Source: UBA2377 sp964525935 (GTDB lineage Bacteria > Verrucomicrobiota > Verrucomicrobiia > Opitutales > Opitutaceae). From it: DNA of 64,000 nt. Shown here piece after piece: positions 6,886 through 15,762 of the stretch (positions are counted from its first letter, which is position 1; each line of letters starts with the position of its first letter). The stretch covers positions 515,613 through 579,612 of the forward strand of contig CAZGJZ010000003.1 in the NCBI GenBank assembly GCA_964525935.1, given 5' to 3'. The notes below the pieces were generated by a model that had not been told where the DNA came from, did not search any database, and was given only the letters and a program-made list of their open reading frames with translations. The translations under genes were made by a program, and so were the position numbers.

Positions 6886-9800
6886 TCACTCGAAGTCGCA
6901 GAGGGATGCGATGTAGGCGGCGGAGCCGTCGCGCTGCCAGCTGTCGAGTTGGGCCTGGTCCTTGAGCTGCTGGCCGCGGGCGCGGGGGACGACGGCGAAG
7001 GCGTTGGTGCAGTCGGGCAGCGCGGTCATGTCGCCCCAGAGTTTTTCAAACTGGGTCACGGGATAAACGTCTTCCTGGCCGTGGCCCCAGCGCTTCTTGA
7101 CCTCCTTGAGCGTGACGTAGGTGGGCAACTGCGACGCGAGGCGGCGGACGGCTTCGGCGGTGCGCTGCGAATCGGCGAGATCGGCGCGGGTGATTCCGAA
7201 GCGGGTGAGCAGCCGGTCGATGTCGATCCAGCAGGTGTTGGAGTTGTAGTAGCTGAGCGCGAACTCGTCGGCCTCACGCGGGAGGGCGAGGCCCTCGACG
7301 AGCCGGAGCTGGCCGTTGACGCGGGCGAGGCCGCCGCCGTGGTCCTCGATGCGGCGCGTGATGACTTCCCATCCGAGTGTGGCGCCCGTGGAGCGGAACC
7401 AGCCGACCAGCGCGGGATCGGCGGTGGCGCCGAGCGTGTCGATGTTGTGCACCATGAGCGTGCGCAACTGCGGTCGGGCGGCGAGGAGCTGCGCGAGCAC
7501 GCCGTTTTTCAGCAGATTGGGAATCTCGAACCAATGGCCCACGGGATGCAGGCATTGCTCGGCGAGGTTGTCGGTGTAGTCGGCGGCTTCGCCGGTGGTG
7601 CGGGCCCAGTTGGTGAGCGCGGCGCGGACACTGTCGCGCATTTTCTGCTTCTGCTCGTCGAGACGCTGTTGAGCGGTTTCCTCCCAGGCGAATTGCAGAT
7701 CGCGCGTGGTGGGCACGAGACGCAGGCCAATGGAGCGGCCGGGCGAGAGCCAGACGTCGCGACCGACCGCGGTGCCGGCGAGACGTTGCAGGCTGCGCTC
7801 GATCGGCGCGTGCGTAAGATGGCTGGTGGTAAAAATGTGCGGCGGCGTGACACCGAACTCGCGGCCGATGCGGCGGGTTTTGGCGAGATGAACCTCGATG
7901 AAGCTGCGGTGATGGCCGGCGAACTTGGCGAAAGGGTGCAGGCCCTTGACGACGCCGGCGCCTTGCGTCCAGCGGCTGCCGACACCCGCGGCGTAGCTCA
8001 CGATGGCGACTTCGCCGCGACGGAGCGCGGCCTCGCCGGCGGCGCGGAGCGCGGGATCGAGGCGCGTGGTGTCGGCAAGATCGGCAGGGGCGACGTCTTC
8101 GATGCGGGTGGAGGCGGGCAGCCGGTTGAGGGCGAGGCCGATGCGGCCGGTGCGCAGGTCGTCGCGGATCTGCTCGTGCTGGGCGGGATCGAAGCCGTTG
8201 TCGGCGAGGAGGCGGCGGAGCTGCGCGGGGGCGTCGGTTTGATTTTTTGCCGTGGCCGGCCGGTCGAGCAGTTGCGTGAAAATGGCGCCGAACTCCGGCC
8301 GCGTGCGGGCGGCGGCGGTGGCCTGGTGGAGGTCGGTGCGCTCGCGGGCGGTAAGCTCGGCGGCGTCGCGACGCAGCGTGGCGGGCAGCGTGCTTTGATA
8401 GAAGCCGGCGGGCAGCAGCGCTTCGTTGGCGTGGAAAAGCGTCGCGGTGGAGCCGTGTTCGTTGATCGCGAAATCGTAAACCACGGGGTCCATCGCGAAG
8501 GGCAGGGCAGTCTCAAGCTCGCGCTTGGTGTCGAGCATGAGGCGCTGGAGAAACTCCTGGGCCTCGCGCTTGCGGGCCGGGGCGAAGATGAAACCCATGC
8601 CGCCGCCGGACATGCCGCCGAGCATCCAGAAGCCCCAGAAATCGTCGCCGAATTTTTCCCGGACGCCGGCGATGAGCCGCTCGGTGTAAAGATTGCTGAC
8701 CCACGGAATCATGGTCTGCAGCGGACCGGTGAAATTGGCGGTGAGGGCGCGGCCGAGCGCGCGGATGTCGCCGCGCGCGAGCAGGCCGAGGATGTCGTCG
8801 AGGGTGGCGACGGCCTGTTGGCGGGCCGACCACTCGGCGGCGCTGCGCAGGAGATATTTCTCCGTGGCCATCTCAAGAATGGGGCCGACGTTTTGCGCCA
8901 TGCCGCCGTGGACGAGGACGAGCGAGTCCTGCAACGCGGCGCGGGCGGCAGCGGGCACACGGTCGGGGCCGAGCAGCGTGTGGCGCGGGAGCAGGCGGCC
9001 GCGGCTGAGGCCGTGCTCGGGATCGTCGGGCGCGGCGAGGGTGCCCTCGATGAGTTTGATGCCGGGCCAGAGGCCGCCGGAGTCCTGCCAGCCGCCGCCG
9101 GAGCCGCCGATCCATTCGCCGAGAATGGCGCGCGCGGCGACGATGCGACGCTCGGGTTCGGTCATGGCACCGTCGAGCCGGGCGATCTGGCCGGTGGCGC
9201 GCATGCAGGCGCCGATGAGCGCGCCGAGGAGATTGGTCGAAACGGCAAGGCGCGAGCCCTTCGGGATGCCGTTGACGTTGCTCACGAGTTCGAAGCCCCG
9301 GCCGGGGCCGAAGATTTGCGCGAGCAACTGGGCGAGCGACGTGCCGGAGCGTTCGATCCCGGGCGGCACAAGGCCGGCGGCGATCACCGCGGCTTTGAGG
9401 AGGCCGAGATAATCGCGGGCAAAGTCGAACACGTCGTCGATCTGCGTGAGCACGGCGCTGGCGCCGAGGTCGACGCTGGTGAGGCGGATGACGGGTTCAT
9501 CAATGACGCGCAGCCACGCCTCGACGGGCGGACGCGGCGCGGCATCGCGACCATGGACGCCGAGATCGACGGAGATGTTGAGCACGCGGGCGCCCTCGGG
9601 AAAATCCATGCCGAGGAAAAAAATGTCGCTCCAGCCGCAGTGCGTGAGGTCCATGCGCACGGCGGTGAGTTCGCGCAGGACGGGATAAGGCGTGTCGGTG
9701 CCCTCGGGGCGCGCGAGCAATTCGGGCCGGACGCGCAGCGACTGGTCGAGTGGGTGGCCGAGGCGGAACATCCACGCGTTGCCGCGCGTGGAGCGCACGG

Positions 9801-10206
9801 TGCGGCGGACCTGGTCGGCGAGAGTTTGAAAGCCGAGGGCGTAGTAAGCGGAGGCGAGGGCGCTGGAAAGCGTGGCGTTGGGTCCGTGGGTGGCGACCTC
9901 GCGCTGGAAGAGTCCGATGGCTTCCTCGAAGCGGCGCTCGAGCAGGAAGCGGAAGCCGGCGTAGGGCACGCGGCCCTGGGGCGCGTAACCGGGCAGTGCG
10001 GGCAGGTGGTAGCGGTGGATGGCGCTCAGGAAAAAGAGCGCACGGACCCGGCGGTAGAGGTTGGGCTCGTTGCGGCGGTGGGCGTCGAGTTCGGCGCAGG
10101 CGGCGAGCAACTCGGCGGCGGGGCGGCCGGCGCACCAGAGTTCGAGGGCCCGGTCGCGTTGGGCGCGGTCGTCCGACGTAATGATGTCGATGATGCGCCC
10201 GCTCAT
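6886..10206 (-). CDS. GHMP-kinase/UDPGP-type sugar-1-phosphate nucleotidyltransferase fusion
   Basis: A 1106-residue two-domain enzyme. Residues about 1-150 are helical with TPR-like character. About 170-600 look like a GHMP sugar kinase: THCGWSDIFFLG (the GWSD motif), PKGSRLAVSTNLLGALIG (ATP loop) and the C-terminal GGMSGGGMGFIF. Residues about 750-1106 resemble UDPGP-type pyrophosphorylases, with SYAAGVGSRWTQG as a variant of the nucleotide-binding loop, then MVHNIDTLGA and SYYNSNTCWIDIDRLL. A kinase making a sugar-1-phosphate joined to an enzyme that activates it recalls Bacteroides Fkp (fucose salvage), but the domain order is reversed and the substrate is not known. Start ATG 10206 overlaps the stop of the GalU-like gene by ATGA, so translation is probably coupled. 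Confidence 0.82.
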   Translation of the reverse strand: MSGRIIDIITSDDRAQRDRALELWCAGRPAAELLAACAELDAHRRNEPNLYRRVRALFFLSAIHRYHLPALPGYAPQGRVPYAGFRFLLERRFEEAIGLFQREVATHGPNATLSSALASAYYALGFQTLADQVRRTVRSTRGNAWMFRLGHPLDQSLRVRPELLARPEGTDTPYPVLRELTAVRMDLTHCGWSDIFFLGMDFPEGARVLNISVDLGVHGRDAAPRPPVEAWLRVIDEPVIRLTSVDLGASAVLTQIDDVFDFARDYLGLLKAAVIAAGLVPPGIERSGTSLAQLLAQIFGPGRGFELVSNVNGIPKGSRLAVSTNLLGALIGACMRATGQIARLDGAMTEPERRIVAARAILGEWIGGSGGGWQDSGGLWPGIKLIEGTLAAPDDPEHGLSRGRLLPRHTLLGPDRVPAAARAALQDSLVLVHGGMAQNVGPILEMATEKYLLRSAAEWSARQQAVATLDDILGLLARGDIRALGRALTANFTGPLQTMIPWVSNLYTERLIAGVREKFGDDFWGFWMLGGMSGGGMGFIFAPARKREAQEFLQRLMLDTKRELETALPFAMDPVVYDFAINEHGSTATLFHANEALLPAGFYQSTLPATLRRDAAELTARERTDLHQATAAARTRPEFGAIFTQLLDRPATAKNQTDAPAQLRRLLADNGFDPAQHEQIRDDLRTGRIGLALNRLPASTRIEDVAPADLADTTRLDPALRAAGEAALRRGEVAIVSYAAGVGSRWTQGAGVVKGLHPFAKFAGHHRSFIEVHLAKTRRIGREFGVTPPHIFTTSHLTHAPIERSLQRLAGTAVGRDVWLSPGRSIGLRLVPTTRDLQFAWEETAQQRLDEQKQKMRDSVRAALTNWARTTGEAADYTDNLAEQCLHPVGHWFEIPNLLKNGVLAQLLAARPQLRTLMVHNIDTLGATADPALVGWFRSTGATLGWEVITRRIEDHGGGLARVNGQLRLVEGLALPREADEFALSYYNSNTCWIDIDRLLTRFGITRADLADSQRTAEAVRRLASQLPTYVTLKEVKKRWGHGQEDVYPVTQFEKLWGDMTALPDCTNAFAVVPRARGQQLKDQAQLDSWQRDGSAAYIASLCDFE

Positions 10207-11054
10207 GACTGGCCGTTGGCGGGGTGGGCGAGGAGCTCGACGATCTGGGTGAGCACGATGTCGCGGTCGCGGCCGGCGAGGGACAGGGCGAGTTGGGCGA
10301 GCAGCAGGCCGTAGCGCGCGCCGATGTCGTAGCGACGACCGGCGACGGTCAGTGCGAGGTAACGGCGCCGCGCGGCCATGGCGTGGAGCGCAGGCGAAAG
10401 CCCGAGCGGGCGGGCGGGGGCGGCGGCCTGTTGTTCGGCGAGCAGCGTGAAGATCTCCGCGTCGAAGACGTGCAGGCCGAAGAAACACAGATAATAGCCC
10501 GCGCGCAGGCCGGGGACGATGAGCTGCTGCTCGGCGAGCGTGGGCGTGGGTTTTTCGATGATGGTCTCGATGTGATAGAGCGGTCGGTCGCCGCCGGTGA
10601 GCTTGCCGCCGACCGTGCCGTAAGCGGTGAGCAGGCTTTCGTGCGTAGGCTGCACGGCGGAGACGGGACCGCCCACGCTCGCGGCGACTTCGATCAACTG
10701 CCGGGCGCAACCGATGGCAGTTTGGCTGACGTGAAGGTGATCGCCGACGAGATGGAGAAAGGCTTCGCCGGCGCAGAATTCGCGGCCGCGCAGGATGGCG
10801 TCGCCGTAGCCGCGCGGCTCGGGTTGCACGATGAAGCGCACCTGCGACTGAAACGGACCGCAGGCGGCGTGGTAGTTGGCCTCATCGTCCGGGCAGACCA
10901 CGAGGCCGAATTCCTCGATGCCGGCCTCGGCGGCTTCGGCGAGGATGATCTGGAGCGCCGGTTTCGTTTCCCCATCGCGGTCGACCAACGTTTGGAGCGG
11001 GAGGGTGCGCTGGCGGGGATTGGCCGCGGTGACGAGGGCTTTGCGGATACGCAT
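10203..11054 (-). CDS. GalU-like sugar-1-phosphate nucleotidyltransferase
   Basis: A 283-residue protein of the nucleotidyltransferase family to which GalU and RmlA belong. It starts IRKALVTAANPRQRTLPLQ, where the usual glycine-rich GxGTR loop is degenerate, followed by the downstream Lys region (DGETKPALQIILAEA), VCPDDEANYHAACG, QPEPRGYGDAILRG and HLVGDHLHV (the metal-binding Asp region), then HIETIIEKPTP. The family makes UDP- or dTDP-sugars from sugar-1-phosphates; UTP-glucose-1-phosphate is the likeliest pair here, but the altered loop leaves this open. Its stop overlaps the next gene's start by four bases. The start at 11054 gives the family N-terminus. Confidence 0.82.
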   Translation of the reverse strand: MRIRKALVTAANPRQRTLPLQTLVDRDGETKPALQIILAEAAEAGIEEFGLVVCPDDEANYHAACGPFQSQVRFIVQPEPRGYGDAILRGREFCAGEAFLHLVGDHLHVSQTAIGCARQLIEVAASVGGPVSAVQPTHESLLTAYGTVGGKLTGGDRPLYHIETIIEKPTPTLAEQQLIVPGLRAGYYLCFFGLHVFDAEIFTLLAEQQAAAPARPLGLSPALHAMAARRRYLALTVAGRRYDIGARYGLLLAQLALSLAGRDRDIVLTQIVELLAHPANGQS

Positions 11055-11080
11055 GGGGAAGTGACAGAGGGAGATTGGAT

Positions 11081-11135
11081 GGCCGGCCGGGTTCAATCTG
11101 AAAGGAGCGGCGGGGGCGAAAAGGCCCGGCCGGCC
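11081..11135. other. Inverted repeat in divergent promoter region
   Basis: An 11-bp perfect inverted repeat: GGCCGGCCGGG at 11081-11091 and CCCGGCCGGCC at 11125-11135, with a 33-bp spacer. It sits between the divergent GalU-like gene and queD. It could be an operator or an mRNA stem; such GC-rich palindromes can also occur by chance in this composition. Confidence 0.45.
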
Positions 11136-11197
11136 GGCGGGTCATACCATGAGGGCGCAATTGACCACGGGAGGTTTTGTGCTACTTCTGCCCTTCC

Positions 11198-11674
11198 ATG
11201 CCTGCCAAAACCTCCCGTCGCAAAACCGCTGTGCGTCCCCCGCGCGTGCTGGGCGGGACCGTGTTCATCACGCGGCAGGTGCATTTCAACTCGGCGCACC
11301 GGCTCTACAACCCGACGAAGAGCCTCAAATGGAATCAGGCCCAATACGGCCTTTGCACCAACCCGCACTGGCATGGCCACAACTACGTGCTGGAGGTGAC
11401 GCTCAAGGGCCGGCCCGATCCGGTCACGGGCTACATCATCGATCTCAGCGAGTTGAAGCGGATTTTGCACACGGCCGTCGTGGACAAGTGCGACCATCGC
11501 AACCTCAACGAAGAGGTGCCGTTCCTGCGCGACATCATCCCGTCGACCGAAAACCTCACGATCGCCTTCTGGAATGAGATCGCCCCGCACATCAAGGCGG
11601 GCGAGCTGCATTGCGTGCGGCTTTACGAAACCCCGCGCAACTACGCCGAATACTTTGGACCCGAGGTCAGCTAA
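11198..11674 (+). CDS. queD: 6-pyruvoyl-tetrahydropterin synthase/QueD family protein
   Basis: A 158-residue protein. The conserved core is FITRQVHFNSAHRLYN (first zinc-ligand His), LCTNPHWHGHNYVLEV (catalytic Cys and two more zinc His), a catalytic DKCDHRNLN segment and VRLYETPRNYAEY. QueD converts dihydroneopterin triphosphate to 6-carboxytetrahydropterin in queuosine synthesis; the family also includes tetrahydrobiopterin enzymes. The gene just downstream, folE2, makes the dihydroneopterin triphosphate substrate, which supports this reading. No queE or queC is in the window. Start ATG 11198 puts the family N-terminus after a short basic tail; a TGC-containing extension from 11177 is possible. 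Confidence 0.88.
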   Translation: MPAKTSRRKTAVRPPRVLGGTVFITRQVHFNSAHRLYNPTKSLKWNQAQYGLCTNPHWHGHNYVLEVTLKGRPDPVTGYIIDLSELKRILHTAVVDKCDHRNLNEEVPFLRDIIPSTENLTIAFWNEIAPHIKAGELHCVRLYETPRNYAEYFGPEVS

Positions 11675-11746
11675 GTCCGGTGCATCCCGCACCGGGCCTA
11701 CGGTTATCGTCACAACCGCCTGACCGCCCCGAACATAAAAAACGAT

Positions 11747-12724
11747 ATGAAGAAGAAACCAATGTATCTCCACCGCTCCGCGGATGGAGCCGCCCCGAAA
11801 ATCAAACGCGGTTACGACACGAAGTTCCGCGCGACGAATGCCTACCGGCAGACGCTGCCCGACATGATGGAGGCCGCGCACGACGCCATCCAGGGCGCCA
11901 ATGTGCCGATCCAGCAGGTGGGTATTCATAACTTTAAACTGCCGCTCAAATACCGCACGAAGACGGGCAAGACGCTCACGCTCGAGACCAGCGTCACCGG
12001 CACGGTGTCGCTCGAGGCCGAGCTGAAGGGCATCAACATGAGCCGCATCATGCGCACGTTCTACGAGCACAAGGGCGGCGTCACCACCGGCGAGTGGATG
12101 GGCAAGATCCTCAAGAGCTACCTGCGCAACGTGGACAGCAAGGACGCGCGGCTGAAGATTGCGTTCTCCTACCCGATGGTGCGGGAGAGCCTGCGCAGCG
12201 GGTTGCACGGCTACCAGTTCTACAACGTGGCGTTCGAGGGCGTGATGACGCGCGACGGCCGCTACCGGCGGTTCATCCACTTCGACTTCGTCTATTCCTC
12301 GGCCTGCCCGTGCTCGGCGGAGCTCAATGAACATGCGCGCGAAAAGCGCGGCGCGTATGGCGTCCCGCATTCGCAGCGCAGCAAGGCGCGCGTCACGGTC
12401 GAGGAGGCCGAGGGCAAGAAAATCTGGATCGAGGACGTGCATGCCCTGTGCCTGCGCGCGCTCCAGACCGAAACACAGGTGATGGTGAAGCGCGAAGACG
12501 AGCAGGCGTTCGCCGAGCTCAACGGCGCCTACCTCAAATTCGTCGAGGATGCGGCGCGGCTGCTTTACCGGGAATTCGACGGCGACAAGCGCATCAAGGA
12601 TTTCCGCATCGCCTGTTCGCACCTCGAATCGCTGCATTCGCACGACGCGGTGAGCGTGATCTGCAAGGGCGTGAAGGGCGGCTTCAGCGCCGACTTCATG
12701 GACTTCGGCTCGCTGCTGTGCTGA
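11747..12724 (+). CDS. folE2: GTP cyclohydrolase FolE2 (type IB)
   Basis: A 325-residue protein of the zinc-independent GTP cyclohydrolase family that replaces FolE. Recognisable parts are GANVPIQQVGIHNFKLPL near the N-terminus, the catalytic region SSACPCSAELNEHA with the conserved Cys, GVPHSQRSKARVTVE, and the C-terminal HLESLHSHDAVSV. It converts GTP to 7,8-dihydroneopterin triphosphate, the entry compound for folate and queuosine, in the cytoplasm. FolE2 tolerates several metals and often serves under zinc limitation; no Zur site was identified. It is 72 bp downstream of queD, with a small hairpin (CCGGTGC/GCACCGG, 11677-11695) in the gap. Confidence 0.95.
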   Translation: MKKKPMYLHRSADGAAPKIKRGYDTKFRATNAYRQTLPDMMEAAHDAIQGANVPIQQVGIHNFKLPLKYRTKTGKTLTLETSVTGTVSLEAELKGINMSRIMRTFYEHKGGVTTGEWMGKILKSYLRNVDSKDARLKIAFSYPMVRESLRSGLHGYQFYNVAFEGVMTRDGRYRRFIHFDFVYSSACPCSAELNEHAREKRGAYGVPHSQRSKARVTVEEAEGKKIWIEDVHALCLRALQTETQVMVKREDEQAFAELNGAYLKFVEDAARLLYREFDGDKRIKDFRIACSHLESLHSHDAVSVICKGVKGGFSADFMDFGSLLC

Positions 12725-12734
12725 CCGAATTTTT

Positions 12735-12810
12735 CACCACGAAACACACGAAAGACACGAAAATGAAAACCATACACCTGCTTTCGTGTATTTGGTGTAT
12801 TTCGTGGTGA
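12735..12810. repeat. Paired inverted repeat of the CACGAAG family (diverged)
   Basis: The left arm (12735-12764) has CACCACGAAACACACGAAAG and the right arm (12781-12810) has the complementary TTTGGTGTATTTCGTGGTG, with a gap of about 16 bp. It fills the space between folE2 and the SDR gene. The units are diverged from the best copies but keep the roughly 9-bp period. Confidence 0.75.
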
Positions 12811-12817
12811 CCTCTGC

Positions 12818-13528
12818 ATGAAGGCTCCTGTCATTCTTATCACCGGTGCCTCGCAGGGGATTGGGGCGGCGATGGCGAAGACCTTTGCGCGGGAGATCCG
12901 CGGGGTGCGGCTCGCGCTCGTGGCGCGGAATGAGAAGAATCTGAAGGTGGTCGCAAAGGCGTGCACGAAGCTAGGCGCGACCACGGAGATTTTTGGCTGC
13001 GATGTGTCGGATGAAGCGGCCGTGGCGACGATGGCGGCGGCGGTGACCAAGCGCTTTGGCACGGTTGACGTGTTGATTAATAATGCGGGCGTGTTTCGAC
13101 CGGCGTCGTTGCTGGAGCTGAAACCGGCGGACTTTGACGCGATCCTCGGCGCCAATTTGCGCAGCGTGCTGCTCGTGTCGCAGGCCTTTGTCCCGGCGAT
13201 GGTGAAACGCGGACGCGGGGATGTTTTCAACATGGGCTCGATCGCGGGGCTCAAGGCGTATCCGGGTGGCGCGGCGTATTGCGCGGCGAAGTTTGGCGTG
13301 ACGGGCCTCACGAAAGTCATGCGGGAGGAACTCAAGACCAAGGGCGTGCGCGTGACGCTGGTTTGTCCGGGGGCGACGGTCTCGCCGTCGTGGGCTGGCA
13401 GCGGCGTGCCGTCCAAACGCATGATGCCGGCGGAGGATGTGGCGCGGGCGTTTTTGGATATTTACCGGCTCAGCCGAAACACGGTGGTCGAGGAAATCGT
13501 GCTCCGGCCGCAGTTGGGCGACGTGTGA
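12818..13528 (+). CDS. Short-chain dehydrogenase/reductase (SDR)
   Basis: A 236-residue classical SDR. It has the NAD(P)-binding ITGASQGIGAA motif at about residues 6-16, the NNAGVF motif, the catalytic Ser in FNMGSIAGLKAY and the catalytic Tyr-x3-Lys in YCAAKFGVTGL. The pattern around residue 30-40 (ALVARNEK) would suit NADP, but this is weak evidence. The substrate cannot be read from the sequence. It follows folE2 on the same strand, separated by an inverted repeat, and is convergent with the PfkB kinase gene 10 bp away. Confidence 0.92.
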   Translation: MKAPVILITGASQGIGAAMAKTFAREIRGVRLALVARNEKNLKVVAKACTKLGATTEIFGCDVSDEAAVATMAAAVTKRFGTVDVLINNAGVFRPASLLELKPADFDAILGANLRSVLLVSQAFVPAMVKRGRGDVFNMGSIAGLKAYPGGAAYCAAKFGVTGLTKVMREELKTKGVRVTLVCPGATVSPSWAGSGVPSKRMMPAEDVARAFLDIYRLSRNTVVEEIVLRPQLGDV

Positions 13529-13538
13529 GCGGGCGCAG

Positions 13539-14429
13539 TCAGACTGGCGCGTTCGCGTAGTCGGGAGTCGCACCGGGTTGCGTGGCAACCCATTCGCCGA
13601 CGCGGCAGGCGCGGGCGAGACTGGCGGCGGGAGATAATTTCCCGGCCATGAGGTGGGTCACCAGTGCGGCGAGAAACGCATCGCCGGCGCCGACGGTGTC
13701 GGCGACAGCGACGGGGCGGCCCGGCTCCCAGTGCCACGTGCCGTTGCGCAACAGACCGGCGCCGCGTTCGCCGGCGGTGATGCAGAGAGTGGCGCAGCCG
13801 GTTTGGGCGGCGAGGGTGCGGGCGTCGGACTCCTCGCGGCCGGGCGATTCGGGCGCATCGGCCACGAGGCGGGCGGCTTCGGTGGCGTTTACCTTTATCA
13901 GCTTGGCGTGACTGGCGAGGTGGCGGACGAGTGCGAAGTCGGTGTCATGCGGCGCGCGCAGGTTGACGTCGAAGATTCGCCACGCGTGCGCCGGGAGCGT
14001 CGCGAACAGCTTTTCCAGACTGGAGCAATTGAAGGCCGAGCGTTGCGCGAGTGAACCGTAGATGAGGCCGTGGGCGTTGGCGGCCTGGCGGTGCATGGCG
14101 TCGTTCACGACAATCCGATCCCAAGCCACATTGGGTGCGAAGGCGTAGCTGGCGTCGCCGTTGGCGGAAATCACGGGCTGCACGTGGCCCGTGGGCAGAT
14201 CGGCATGACGGGTGATGCCGTCGGTGTTCAAACCCCAGTCGGTCAGTCGCCGCAGCAGTTCCGCGCCCAGCAAATCCTGGCCGGTGCCGGAGAGGACTTT
14301 CACGTCGGCGCCGTGGCGGTGGAGATGGTAGGCGACGTTGAAGGGCGCGCCGCCGGGGAAGAGGCCGCGGGGCAGGAAATCCCAGAGGATTTCACCGAAG
14401 CAAAGCAGGGTGGGGCGGGGAGCAGTCAT
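13539..14429 (-). CDS. PfkB-family carbohydrate kinase (fructokinase-like)
   Basis: A 296-residue ribokinase-fold kinase. The N-terminus has LCFGEILWDFLPRGLFPGGAP and FNVAYHLHRHGADV; the C-terminal signature DTVGAGDAFLAALV contains the catalytic Asp and anion-hole glycines. Family members phosphorylate fructose, 2-keto-3-deoxygluconate or similar sugars with ATP. FNVAYHL and the GEILWD start are typical of fructokinase-like members, so fructose is the best guess. It is divergent from the Gfo/Idh/MocA gene with a 150-bp gap that shows no clear operator. Confidence 0.9.
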   Translation of the reverse strand: MTAPRPTLLCFGEILWDFLPRGLFPGGAPFNVAYHLHRHGADVKVLSGTGQDLLGAELLRRLTDWGLNTDGITRHADLPTGHVQPVISANGDASYAFAPNVAWDRIVVNDAMHRQAANAHGLIYGSLAQRSAFNCSSLEKLFATLPAHAWRIFDVNLRAPHDTDFALVRHLASHAKLIKVNATEAARLVADAPESPGREESDARTLAAQTGCATLCITAGERGAGLLRNGTWHWEPGRPVAVADTVGAGDAFLAALVTHLMAGKLSPAASLARACRVGEWVATQPGATPDYANAPV

Positions 14430-14579
14430 GCGGGCGCGCAGGGCGGCGCGGAGATTCGCGGCGCGTGGGTGGAGCGGGCAACAAGATTGTGCCGGCGTCG
14501 GGGCAGTGTGTCTTCACGCGGTTTTGGGATTGTCGCGCCGGGGCGGGGCGGGCAACGGTTGCGCGAGTTAACCCCAACT

Positions 14580-15632
14580 ATGAGCACCCGTAAATTTCGT
14601 GTCGGCCTGATTGGTGGCGGCGGTATCGCCCAGGCTGTCCATATCCCCGGCTGGAAGAATCTGCCGGAAGTTGAGATCGTCGGCGTCGCCGATGTCTCCG
14701 AAGCCACGGCGAGCAAGGCCGCGGCGATGATTGGAGGGGCGAAGGTCTTCAGCGACTATCGCGATTTAGTGAAGCTCGATCTCGATGCCGTCGACATCTG
14801 CACACCGAACAAGGTGCATACGCCGGCGGTGCTCGCGGCGCTCAACGCGGGCAAGCACGTGATCTGCGAAAAGCCGCTCGCCGTCTCGACCGCGGAGGTG
14901 CGTGAGATGGGTGAACTCGCCGACAAGCAGAAACTCGTCCTCATGACGGCGCAGCACCAGCGGTTCACGCAGTCAGGCGTCGCCGCCAAGGCGTGGGTCA
15001 ACGGTGGGAATCTCGGCGATGCCTATCACGCCCGCGTGCGCGCGATGCGCCGGGCGTGGCTGCCGACGGCGCCGGGCTTCATCGATGCGAAACTTTCCGG
15101 CGGCGGCCCCTGCATGGACATCGGCGTGCACGCGCTCGACCTCTGCATGTGGCTGATGGGTTTCCCGAAGCCGGTGCGGGTGTCGGGCTCGTCGCGCACG
15201 ATGTTCGCCAAGGGCCACACGATGCCGAACATGTGGGGCGAGTGGGACCGCGCGCGCTACACGGTCGAGGATTTTGCGACGGGTTATGTGCATTTCGACA
15301 ACGGCGCGACGCTCATGCTCGAGTCCGCGTGGATGTGCCACCAGCAGGAAAACGAGGAGATGAACTGCCAGCTCTTCGGCACCAAGGGCGGCATCAAGTG
15401 GCCGAGCGCGGAGTTCGCGACGGTCGTCAACGGCACGCATGCGCAGGGCACGCTCACGCATCCGGTCCACGTGCAACATCCGCACTGGAACGAGATCAAG
15501 GCGTTCCATGCCGCGGTCGTCGCCGGCCAGCCCTCGCCGGTGCCGTGGACCGAGACGATCAAGGTCATCGGCATCCTCGAGGCGGTCTACGCCTCGCAGC
15601 AGGAAGGCCGCGAAGTCGCCGTAAAAGGTTGA
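14580..15632 (+). CDS. Gfo/Idh/MocA-family oxidoreductase
   Basis: A 350-residue protein with an N-terminal Rossmann fold (VGLIGGGGIAQAVHIPGW) and the family motif CEKPLAVS near residue 98, containing the conserved Lys. The C-terminal domain includes GGGPCMDIGVHALDLCMWLMG, with the catalytic His region. The family oxidises or reduces sugars and cyclitols with NAD(P). There is no signal peptide, so it is cytoplasmic. The start ATG 14580 gives the beta strand directly after STRKF; the longer upstream frame runs antisense through the kinase gene and was ignored. The substrate is not identifiable. Confidence 0.93.
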   Translation: MSTRKFRVGLIGGGGIAQAVHIPGWKNLPEVEIVGVADVSEATASKAAAMIGGAKVFSDYRDLVKLDLDAVDICTPNKVHTPAVLAALNAGKHVICEKPLAVSTAEVREMGELADKQKLVLMTAQHQRFTQSGVAAKAWVNGGNLGDAYHARVRAMRRAWLPTAPGFIDAKLSGGGPCMDIGVHALDLCMWLMGFPKPVRVSGSSRTMFAKGHTMPNMWGEWDRARYTVEDFATGYVHFDNGATLMLESAWMCHQQENEEMNCQLFGTKGGIKWPSAEFATVVNGTHAQGTLTHPVHVQHPHWNEIKAFHAAVVAGQPSPVPWTETIKVIGILEAVYASQQEGREVAVKG

Positions 15633-15650
15633 CGCCACGGGCTGTGCGCC

Positions 15651-15685
15651 GGGCCGCGGGATTGCGGCCCAGCGCTGGCCTTTTT
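15651..15685 (+). terminator. Possible terminator after the oxidoreductase gene
   Basis: A stem GGGCCGC/GCGGCCC (15651-15657 with 15664-15670), then ten bases, then a short T run at 15681-15685. The distance from stem to T run is long, so termination is uncertain. Confidence 0.3.
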
Positions 15686-15762
15686 CCTGCTACGGCGAGC
15701 GCGACAGCTATGACTGTCATTCGCTTGCAACCTGCCCCGCATCCCTTTTCTTCTCCGTTTTT

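Noticed and set aside
6880..10314. Long plus-strand open frame opposite the GHMP-UDPGP fusion
   Set aside because: Antisense shadow of a high-GC gene; the minus-strand product has recognisable motifs and the plus-strand product does not.
11055..11197. preQ1 or other riboswitch before queD
   Set aside because: No preQ1 aptamer-like pseudoknot sequence was found; only a GC-rich inverted repeat is visible.
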